Origin: Endozoicomonas sp. OPT23
GTDB lineage: Bacteria; Pseudomonadota; Gammaproteobacteria; Pseudomonadales; Endozoicomonadaceae
DNA length: 64,000 nt
Reading direction: 5' to 3'
Assembly: GCF_009653635.1 (NCBI RefSeq)
Contig: NZ_PPFD01000006.1
Coordinates: forward strand, 124,001-188,000
Part shown: in pieces, positions 43,593 to 51,185 of the stretch
Layout of the letters: every line of letters begins with the position of its first letter
Numbering within the stretch: the first letter of the stretch is position 1
The notes under the pieces: generated by a model
Told to the model about the DNA's origin: nothing
The model's input: only the letters and a program-made list of their open reading frames with translations
The model's database searches: none
Program-made: the position numbers and the translations under genes

Positions 43593-46500
43593 TTATCGAA
43601 TCCGTATCCGATCCCCATCTTCCACTGCTTTCATCAATTCTTTACGAATATTGTCCAGATAAGCCTCGACCTGCTCTTCCGTTTCCAGATAATGGCGAGG
43701 TGCTACTGAGTCCGGACTGAAGCTGATGGTCCGTTTGACATAAACCGGTGCAGCAGGTTCGGCCACCTGAGGTTTTGGCTTTTCAATGGTCTTGCCTGCC
43801 ACTGACTTTGCCTGTACGACAGGTTTGGATGCGGCTACCGCTGCCAGCCTCTTCTTCTGTTCTTCCTCCAAACGTTTACGTTCTGTTTCAACGTATTGGT
43901 TAATCACCAGTTCTGCATCTTCTTCATGGTCTGATGCTTCATTTTGGGCACTGAAAATCTCGGCAATGGATAATTGCTTTTCAATGTTCTTACGGCAAAG
44001 TTGCAACTTCCTCAATGCGGTGTTTCTGAGGTTGTCCGGAGCGGATACTTCTTCCAGTTGCCCATTGATACGCCCCAAGCGTTCATCAATGCGACTGAGT
44101 GCATGTTCACGCTTTTCAGACAACAGCCTTTCGTTAACCGTCCGAACCTGTTCAATCAGACGATTTACCTGACTGATACTGTTGTAAGGCGAAGCGTTGC
44201 TATAGATAGCTTCCAGCTTTTGCAGAGCACTGGCTGCAACGGCTTCTTTCTCCAGAGCCGCCTGGTTCAGTTTGAAATCGCTGTTCAGTGCTTTGGCCAG
44301 CTGTTGCCAGGTATTGAACTGGGAAGAATAGAAATCATCTACGTCTTCAAAATCTTCTGAAAACTCATCCAGGTCACCAGCTACTTTAAGCAGGTGCTGA
44401 ATCATCCGAAAGCTGTCTTTATTAGCAAGAATACCCGACACTAATGTCAGACCATTTTGTATGACATCTTTGCCAGGGAACTGCCCTGTCTGGGATTTGT
44501 TGTCACAACTTTTCAGCGTATCCTGCCACTTATTGAGCTCATTTCTCAGGCTTTCATCCAGTGCTTTTTCGCCCGTGCCCGTGAATGTTTTACTGAAAAG
44601 ATCTTTATACAGTTTTGCTGCTTTAGTGAGATCACGCTCTTCATGCTGCCGTATTCTTTGAAGACGTAAATCAGGCCAGCTTCTTCGACCGGTCAAACGA
44701 TCATAAACCCTGTGCCGTGGCAGCTCTTCCTTGTTGTAGATAAAGTTAATCTTACCGGCCAGTGCCAGCCTTGCCTGTAGCAAAAGCACTTCATCATCGG
44801 GCCAGCCATAAGGGCGGTGAGTAAAATGATGAACAACATCCTTAACGGATACTGGCTGATTCAACTCAATTTTCAGGCTTATGTATTGCTCTACTTCTTT
44901 GGTTGCCTGGGGATTGCACTGAGCATCACCCATATCAAAACCCAATTGAGCTATATCGTCCGCTGCCAGAACTGAACGTATTTCCTGATTAATATCACTC
45001 TGGGTTGGTTTCAGCATGCCCAGTTTCGCAAAGGTATTCTGGATCACATAACTGTAGGCTTCTTCCACCATACCCGATGGCGCTGAAGCTCCGGGATTAA
45101 AACGAGAGCCAATCACAAAAAACTCTGCTTCTCTGAACAGGTCTTCAAATTCGTGCCGTAGCCGTTTACTTCGCTCATTATTTTCCAGCGATTTTTCACG
45201 GATCAAATGTTCCTGCTCTGGACGCTGCCCGGAATTTACCTTTAGGAATCGATCAGTTTTCACAAAAGTTTGAAGTTCATCCCACAAGCGTTTGTTTTCG
45301 CCCAGTTTAATCAGGACACAACCGTTGGATTCGTGGGAGTGTGCCAGACACTGTTGCTCATTAAACTGGGTGTACGTGCTGTCCAACGGGGAGATAACCC
45401 GAATCACCAGATCTTCGAGATTAGCTCCATCTCTTGGGTGACCGTTACAGAACCGGCTGACTTTGAAGTCCTGCTTATTTTCCGGATAGCGGTACTGATT
45501 TTTACGTTGCAGTACCTGATCGAAAATAAGTTCAGATAATTTCCGAGTTTGTTCTGCAGACTCTACGTCAGTATGGCGAATCTCGTTTTCAATCTCTTTT
45601 TCTTCATTGGTCAGGAATATATATTCATCACCATTGCGGGCAATCAACAGCTGTCGTTCAAGGCGATTGAGGCTTTCTTCGATCTGTTTGCCCAGTGAAA
45701 TTTTATCGACATCAATTTGATCAATAGAAAGTGTCACCAGATTATCAAGTGTGCTTTTCACCGTATCCACATAACGAATAAGGAACAGGGTCTTGAGCAT
45801 CTGACCATCAAACTCTGACAGAGTATCCAGTGTACAGGCCTGATCAATGGTTCTTTTAACCGCAGGTTCCAGAAAACTCTCAATAGCACTGTAGAAGCAA
45901 TAAAACGGAATCAGTGCTCCCACTTCACGGTTGCGTATTTGTTTGGCTGCTGACTGGAAAGCGTCCAGCAGAGATCGCTCACCCATTGCCAGATGTTTAC
46001 CCGTTGCACCCTTGGTACGGATGGATTCAAACACTTTTTGAACCAGTGGGTAGTGATACGGGACGAACGGATAGTTATCGACAAACGAAATGGTGTCTTT
46101 GTAACCGGATAATTCAGCTGTCGTCGTTTTATCAAACATCAACTGATTACGAATGATGTCGCCTTTCTCGGCAAACCGTCGAGACAACTCTGCTTTCGCT
46201 GTTTCGTTTTTCTCCAGCAAACGTTTTTGAATGACTTCGTTAGTATTGGAACTGGAGAGAGAAATACGGGTGTAAAATCTGCCCTGAATCTTTGAAAAGT
46301 CGTTACCTTTACTGGTACTGAACTGCCCCAGTACGGCATCGATATCGGCCTGCGATGTTACAACGACCCAGGCTCGCCCTTTACAAATAGTGCCCAGTTC
46401 TTCAGTAATCGTCTGCAGTTTGAGCATCATCTGGGTGTTGTCACCGATGAACTGACCCACTTCATCCACAAGGAACAGAACGTTTCTGTCGTTCTGGCTA

Positions 46501-47288
46501 TCGATGTACTCTTTTACCCATTTGCAGAAGTTCTTTATGTCCAGAGGAAAATTGGACTCGAGCTGTTCGACCCACTGTCTTGTAGATTCATCACTTTGCC
46601 CTGTAGCGAACGCAAGTGCTTCTGACATATCGTCACGATAGAAGTCGTATGCATCACGCTCTTCTTCCCATGTGGATACCGTCAGACTGGCAAACTTGGC
46701 TTTAAATGCTTCAAGCTGATTTCGCTTGTCCAGCTCTCTTTCCAGGTGGGCTATATGAGCATGATCACCACAGTAGCCCAGCTTCTCATTGAACACCTTC
46801 AGGAATACCTTGAGTATTGCGTCTTCTCTGTCTTCAGTGTTCGCTCTGGAGTCAATATTGAACAGCATCACATCAGTGGGTTTGGTCACTGCACTGTGAA
46901 TATCGTTGTAAAGTACTCCGTCCACTTTGCCATCGAAAAAATCAATCGCTTTAAGAGGAACCCCTTCTTTATCTACTTCCCTGTTTTCCAGCAGGTAGGA
47001 AAGAATCTTAATGAAGTGGGATTTACCCGACCCAAAGAAGCCTGAAACCCAAACACCAATTTTCCCTGCGATGGAGGCATCCGTCATACCACTGACAGCG
47101 GGCGTGTAAGTCTCAAAAAAGTTTCGGAAGTGCCTGTTCAGTTCTTCAGTAACAACGTACTCATCCAATTCTATGGATACGCTTTCTTTGTCCAGCTGTT
47201 CTGCTTTTACAACCCCGTTGATACTACGGGTTAGCTTTTTAACAAATAAATTTTCAATATTCATAACATCTTTCATGGCTCTGTCCAT
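43593..47288 (-). CDS. brxC: BREX P-loop ATPase BrxC (PglY-like)
   Basis: 1231-residue core BREX ATPase. Walker A is in VWVSGFFGSGKSHFIKIL (about residue 80). The Walker B-like stretch NVLFLVDEVGQFIGD (about 268) and the long helical C-terminus are as in BrxC of type 1 systems. The C-terminal tail (KPVVQAKSVAGKTIEKPKPQ) is a Lys/Pro/Ala linker followed by a folded end (TISFSPDSVAPRHYLETEE). Starts at 47276 and 47264 are possible as well, since none has a strong site. It begins 9 bases after brxB, in the same operon. Confidence 0.95.
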   Translation of the reverse strand: MDRAMKDVMNIENLFVKKLTRSINGVVKAEQLDKESVSIELDEYVVTEELNRHFRNFFETYTPAVSGMTDASIAGKIGVWVSGFFGSGKSHFIKILSYLLENREVDKEGVPLKAIDFFDGKVDGVLYNDIHSAVTKPTDVMLFNIDSRANTEDREDAILKVFLKVFNEKLGYCGDHAHIAHLERELDKRNQLEAFKAKFASLTVSTWEEERDAYDFYRDDMSEALAFATGQSDESTRQWVEQLESNFPLDIKNFCKWVKEYIDSQNDRNVLFLVDEVGQFIGDNTQMMLKLQTITEELGTICKGRAWVVVTSQADIDAVLGQFSTSKGNDFSKIQGRFYTRISLSSSNTNEVIQKRLLEKNETAKAELSRRFAEKGDIIRNQLMFDKTTTAELSGYKDTISFVDNYPFVPYHYPLVQKVFESIRTKGATGKHLAMGERSLLDAFQSAAKQIRNREVGALIPFYCFYSAIESFLEPAVKRTIDQACTLDTLSEFDGQMLKTLFLIRYVDTVKSTLDNLVTLSIDQIDVDKISLGKQIEESLNRLERQLLIARNGDEYIFLTNEEKEIENEIRHTDVESAEQTRKLSELIFDQVLQRKNQYRYPENKQDFKVSRFCNGHPRDGANLEDLVIRVISPLDSTYTQFNEQQCLAHSHESNGCVLIKLGENKRLWDELQTFVKTDRFLKVNSGQRPEQEHLIREKSLENNERSKRLRHEFEDLFREAEFFVIGSRFNPGASAPSGMVEEAYSYVIQNTFAKLGMLKPTQSDINQEIRSVLAADDIAQLGFDMGDAQCNPQATKEVEQYISLKIELNQPVSVKDVVHHFTHRPYGWPDDEVLLLQARLALAGKINFIYNKEELPRHRVYDRLTGRRSWPDLRLQRIRQHEERDLTKAAKLYKDLFSKTFTGTGEKALDESLRNELNKWQDTLKSCDNKSQTGQFPGKDVIQNGLTLVSGILANKDSFRMIQHLLKVAGDLDEFSEDFEDVDDFYSSQFNTWQQLAKALNSDFKLNQAALEKEAVAASALQKLEAIYSNASPYNSISQVNRLIEQVRTVNERLLSEKREHALSRIDERLGRINGQLEEVSAPDNLRNTALRKLQLCRKNIEKQLSIAEIFSAQNEASDHEEDAELVINQYVETERKRLEEEQKKRLAAVAASKPVVQAKSVAGKTIEKPKPQVAEPAAPVYVKRTISFSPDSVAPRHYLETEEQVEAYLDNIRKELMKAVEDGDRIRIR

Positions 47289-47297
47289 TCGTTTTGA

Positions 47298-47906
47298 TTA
47301 CTGGTTCACTACGGAGCCAGAGCCATCTTCAGGCACAAGTTTAAAGGCACGATAATAGTTTCTTGATTCGATCAGGCCGAAAGGCTGAAGATCAAGGCCG
47401 CTGTATACACCAGGATAAAAAAGCACGAGCGGTGTATTGCCCATTTTTGCCTGCAGGGCATTCAATAATTCATGACCACGAAGTAAGGGCCAGACATTAC
47501 CAAGTCCGGTAAGAATGACAAACTGTTGCCCGCAAGGATCAAATTTCTGGCTGATAAAATCAGCGATACGCTTCTGATCAAGTGGCGCTTTTAAAGCATC
47601 TTTTAATACTGAAGCGCCTTTAGCAACTTCTCTGACAAAGGCTTTATCCAGAAGCCTTCTGGCTTCCAGCATTTCAATAACTATTTCAAAGAGATTGATA
47701 ACCACAAACTGGTAGCCACGTTTTTCAAGTCGCTGAACCATTTCACTGGTGTGCGCTCTGACAGACAGTTCGTATTCAGGCAAATAATCAAAGATCCAGA
47801 ACCCGATTTCATTACCCAGTCCTTCATTGTTCAGAAACTCTTTACTTTCAATTCGCTCCTGAATGAGGTTCAGTCGATTCTGAATCTGTTTAGATGCTTG
47901 CTTCAT
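47298..47906 (-). CDS. brxB: BREX protein BrxB (DUF1788)
   Basis: 202-residue core BREX protein of the DUF1788 family, recognised by GNEIGFWIFDYLPEYELSVR, FVILTGLGNVWPLLRGHELL and PLVLFYPGVYSGLDLQPFG. The ATG overlaps the brxA stop by four bases (ATGA) and is preferred over a GTG three codons upstream. It is needed for BREX methylation and defence in studied systems; its molecular role is not known. Confidence 0.94.
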   Translation of the reverse strand: MKQASKQIQNRLNLIQERIESKEFLNNEGLGNEIGFWIFDYLPEYELSVRAHTSEMVQRLEKRGYQFVVINLFEIVIEMLEARRLLDKAFVREVAKGASVLKDALKAPLDQKRIADFISQKFDPCGQQFVILTGLGNVWPLLRGHELLNALQAKMGNTPLVLFYPGVYSGLDLQPFGLIESRNYYRAFKLVPEDGSGSVVNQ

Positions 47907-48526
47907 TGTGTGCACTCCATGGCAGACTGCAAATATTGCCAGTGCGGCTGAATGTTTTTCATCTTTCCCAGATGTTCGATTACGGTCAACACTTCGGAGA
48001 CAGGGTATACCGTTTGCAGGGACATACTCCTCGACGAGCCCAGATAACCTGTTGAAACCAACATGCTAACCAGATTGGACCCTGCTTTTTTTAAGGTGCT
48101 TTCAGAATATTTTTCAAGGCCTTCTACACGAGAAGAGTGCTGCTGTATAAAGTCAGACCAGGCTCCGGTAGGGATTTGAGGTTGGTACATTCGGCGAGCT
48201 TCACCCAGAACATCACTCATAAAATGGCAGGCTGCAGGAGATTTCACCAAAACAGCAAGGAGAATCAGCTGTCTGGATGCAACTTCATCATCTGACACTA
48301 TCATCTTGAGAAAGTCAGGCCCCATAGGTTCAAGGCGACGACGTAACCCTAATGCCACTCTAATGGAGGTATGCACAGATGACTTTTGCAACAGGTTTCG
48401 AGCTTCAATTTGCTCTTTCCATTGTTCTGCATCAGGGTTTGTAAGAAGTAGTTCCGCAATTAAACGACTTTCCCGAAGCCTCATACTGCCCGTCGTAAGA
48501 TCACTCAGCCAATTTCTGGCGTTCAT
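47903..48526 (-). CDS. brxA: BREX protein BrxA (DUF1819)
   Basis: 207-residue core BREX protein of the DUF1819 (NusB-like fold) family, recognised by TTGSMRLRESRLIAELLL, RRRLEPMGPDFLKMI and QLILLAVLVKSPAACHFM. BrxA binds DNA in known systems. Its start overlaps the upstream HTH gene by four bases, so the BREX operon begins with that small gene. Confidence 0.94.
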   Translation of the reverse strand: MNARNWLSDLTTGSMRLRESRLIAELLLTNPDAEQWKEQIEARNLLQKSSVHTSIRVALGLRRRLEPMGPDFLKMIVSDDEVASRQLILLAVLVKSPAACHFMSDVLGEARRMYQPQIPTGAWSDFIQQHSSRVEGLEKYSESTLKKAGSNLVSMLVSTGYLGSSRSMSLQTVYPVSEVLTVIEHLGKMKNIQPHWQYLQSAMECTQ

Positions 48527-48735
48527 TTGACCTTCTCTCCTGTCGAACGATCTGTTTCTGCTGCACCACCAGAGCGCACCCAGATATCAATTTCCGGAGT
48601 TTGGAATTTCCAGAGTCGACCTACTTTGTGAGCTGGCATCTCACGATTATTGATCCAGCTATAGATAGTGTCACGACTTACACCCAGGTGTTGGGCAATT
48701 TCTTCTACGGATAACCAGCGGGACGGAGAATTCAT
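48523..48735 (-). CDS. Small helix-turn-helix protein (excisionase-like) heading the BREX operon
   Basis: 70-residue MerR/AlpA-type (helix_turn_17) DNA-binding protein: WLSVEEIAQHLGVSRDTIYSWINNREMPAHKVGRLWKFQ. This is the common excisionase-like pattern. It is not a WYL-type BrxR regulator. Translational overlap with brxA and its first position make it a likely regulator of the BREX operon. The 281-base stretch upstream (48736-49016) holds no gene I can support and should contain the BREX promoter. Confidence 0.82.
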   Translation of the reverse strand: MNSPSRWLSVEEIAQHLGVSRDTIYSWINNREMPAHKVGRLWKFQTPEIDIWVRSGGAAETDRSTGEKVK

Positions 48736-49073
48736 TGAGTGCGGAATACATTTTTGATGATGTTTGGACAGTATCGAAATAAATACACTATTACAATGAC
48801 AAAGCCGACTTAACCAAACTTAATCATGATAGATCTAGATGAATCATCTCAAAGCTTGCCCGAAAAATTCACTCAGATTAAAGCGCGCCTCAAATACCGG
48901 TTGAGCACAGTCATAAATTAATCGGTAATTTGACACTAGCAGACGCTATTCTGGATAAGCAGAGCTGGATTCAAGCAATACAGTCGGAAAACTTAACTTA
49001 GCGAGCTGTCCAGTTTATGGGGTCCACTACACACCTCTATTGGGTTTGGATATTACCCGTGTTTGTGTGTCCG

Positions 49074-49280
49074 GAGAACTATAACCACTTCAGTGGTGGT
49101 AACGGCCAGATGGTGTTGATTTATCCAAGGACGGAACAGTTTAGTGAAGCTCTTGAGAAGAGCTTTGATTTCTCGCCTGAGCTGAAACTTTGGGTGGTGC
49201 CATTTGATATTGGTTCTGGGGTAGAAGACGCTGAGCGATTACGTGCGCCTGAAGCGGTTTCAGAAGTTTATAAGTTTTGA
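49074..49280 (+). pseudogene. C-terminal fragment of mcrC (restriction subunit), broken
   Basis: The open stretch encodes NYNHFSGGNGQMVLIYPRTE, then LKLWVVPFDI, which match the C-terminal end of McrC proteins of McrBC systems. No matching N-terminus or mcrB is present; the sequence before it (from about 49017) is unrelated. It is probably a remnant of a former McrBC system displaced or decayed in this island. Confidence 0.6.
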
Positions 49281-49333
49281 TGTAAGATAGGCTTCACATT
49301 CAAGGATGATCTCTTAAACCGGTAGGGACTGCT

Positions 49334-50332
49334 GTGCTTCCAGGAATATATCCGCTATTCACCCTCATTATCGCTGTTGTCTGGTTTGTAGCTGAACCGA
49401 GCTTTGAACCCTTTCTACAAGCGCTACTATTGCTCGGTGCTCTCCTTTCTACTGGTGTTCAGGTCAGTAGCCAGTATGCGGGTACACCAGCTTATCTGGC
49501 AGGTCGAAGAATACGATTCTTGAGGAAGCATCTTGGGGTTAGTCATTCACAGTTAGCTGAATTATTAGGTGATACCAGCGAACTTGAGATTATTAATCTA
49601 GAGAAGGGTAAGGTTGAAGCCAGCCTCAAGCTGTTGGAAAAGGTTAACCACGCTACAGGCGCATCAATTGACTGGCTCAAACACGGCAGTATGAAAGACC
49701 ATATATGTGGCCACCTTCACTCCCATTGGTTTCCAGTATTATTTTTCACGAGACTATACAAAGTAGTACCCGAACCTGAGTTTGTTCCTTTTCCTCAAAA
49801 GGACTACTGCTACTTTGAAACTGAGCATACCCAGAAGCTGATATCATATATCAAAGAGCTACCTGCTTTGCAGTTGACCGTATGTGCCGACCCTCAAGAG
49901 TGGAGTCAGATATACCTTTTGGTAGATCGGAGCGAATATAGAACAGATATTTGGGATTTAAATGCTCTCGATTTCTGGCATCCAGGCTGGCTTGGTGAGC
50001 ATCATTACATACCGGCAATCCTGGATTTTTTTCAAAAGCTTTCTGAATTACATCCGGCCCCCCCTGTAAAAGGTTGTTTTCTATCCAGAAGTGAGCTTCT
50101 TAAGCTGAAATCAGGCCTTGTCAGCCCCTGTAATAAAAAAATGGCCCGTCAGCTTGCCCTGGGGAAGATGAGCCAGCCTCCATACAAAAACGTGATTAGC
50201 TGGCCTATGGATCTGATTGATATCCACCACGAGGAAGGTGGTGCTAAGTACTATCAGAGTTGGTATGGGGAAAGGTTTGTTGAGATTCAGAAGCATTCTA
50301 AAGAATACGTTTTACCCAGATCACGATTATGA
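49334..50332 (+). CDS. Membrane protein with Cro/C1-type HTH and unknown C-terminal domain
   Basis: 332-residue protein with an odd layout. Two short hydrophobic helices at the N-terminus (about 4-20 and 25-43) are followed by an HTH_XRE-like domain (IRFLRKHLGVSHSQLAELLG, about 60-110), then ~210 residues without a recognised domain (rich in aromatic and His, e.g. DFWHPGWLGEHHYIPA). The start is GTG at 49334 with AGGGA before it. A membrane-tethered regulator is one reading. It converges on the HTH gene at 50327-50626 and overlaps it by 6 bases. Confidence 0.6.
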   Translation: MLPGIYPLFTLIIAVVWFVAEPSFEPFLQALLLLGALLSTGVQVSSQYAGTPAYLAGRRIRFLRKHLGVSHSQLAELLGDTSELEIINLEKGKVEASLKLLEKVNHATGASIDWLKHGSMKDHICGHLHSHWFPVLFFTRLYKVVPEPEFVPFPQKDYCYFETEHTQKLISYIKELPALQLTVCADPQEWSQIYLLVDRSEYRTDIWDLNALDFWHPGWLGEHHYIPAILDFFQKLSELHPAPPVKGCFLSRSELLKLKSGLVSPCNKKMARQLALGKMSQPPYKNVISWPMDLIDIHHEEGGAKYYQSWYGERFVEIQKHSKEYVLPRSRL

Positions 50333-50626
50333 ATTTTCCTGAATACGACTCCTACTCAAAGAATCTCTGTCCGTTCCTATCAGAAGAGATTCTGGCCTAG
50401 CATCTAAAGCAATGCAGATTTTTAGAAAGCTTCTAAACGACAGGTTTCTACGACCCTTTTCAATATCATTAACATAAGAAGCCTGTAATCCTGCTAACTT
50501 GGCAAGCTCTCTCTGAGTGACATTATGTTTCTCCCTAAAGTCACGAATATTTTTCCCTACACGCTTGAGGAGTAGAAGTTCATACGCCCTATCGTACAAA
50601 GGTCTGATCTTACTGTTCTCATCCAT
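50327..50626 (-). CDS. Cro/C1-type HTH transcriptional regulator
   Basis: 99-residue protein. HTH_XRE domain at about residues 22-83: VGKNIRDFREKHNVTQRELAKLAGLQASYVNDIEKGRRNL. It is transcribed away from tnsAB, and the region between them holds inverted repeats, so it may regulate the transposition genes and itself. Confidence 0.85.
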   Translation of the reverse strand: MDENSKIRPLYDRAYELLLLKRVGKNIRDFREKHNVTQRELAKLAGLQASYVNDIEKGRRNLSFRSFLKICIALDARPESLLIGTDRDSLSRSRIQENS

Positions 50627-51185
50627 GAATTTGCAGCTTTCTTGTTGTTATTTACTATCCATAGATCACTCTACAAGAGAAATGCTTCAGGTAAAACCAA
50701 TGAAGCCCTGCTATTCACACAGGAGGGATTGGGCAAGTTTCTTTCAATCTTTACTCCTGTCCTAGAGATAAACATGAATTAAGCAAACATTGAAAAAGAC
50801 AGCTTTTGCACTAAAGTTACCTTATACGGTAACCCTGTATTCAAAAAAAAGCGCAGTTATGAAGTGAGATTTTTTAGGCAGAAACCCAAACTTTAGTACA
50901 AATTGATTAAAGAAAGTTTGGTGAAATGATGTTAACTCCTTGTTTTTATATATATTTAATATCTGTTCTTATATTTTAAATAAAAATCACAACACAGTCA
51001 AAAGCTAAACCAATAATAAGCTCTGCATGAAAAAACTGTTTTTTTTAAGAACTGTTTTTTTATACAGTTAATTACAAGGGATGAGAACTCAAGATTACTA
51101 CCTTACCTGGTGGTAACAAGGAAGCACATTTTATGCTTCTCTTTTGAGTTCTGACGACTTGAATAACAAGAATCAAGGAGTCGAT
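50627..51185. promoter_or_regulatory. Control region between the HTH regulator and tnsAB
   Basis: 559 bases, AT-rich in the right half, no gene seen. Two inverted repeats are candidate operators: GTTACC (50816-50821) / GGTAAC (50828-50833), and CCAAACTTT (50886-50894) / AAAGTTTGG (50913-50921). ACTG followed by a T-run occurs twice at about 51035-51061. The tnsAB promoter should be here, but I cannot fix its boxes. Confidence 0.45.

Noticed and set aside
48523-48735. Excisionase of an integrase-type island
   Set aside because: No tyrosine integrase exists in the window, and the gene overlaps brxA, so a regulator of the BREX operon is the simpler reading.
48938-49013. Possible IS21 istB remnant (LTLADAILDK in the plus frame)
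   Set aside because: Only about ten residues look similar and the flanking sequence does not continue the match, so it could be chance.
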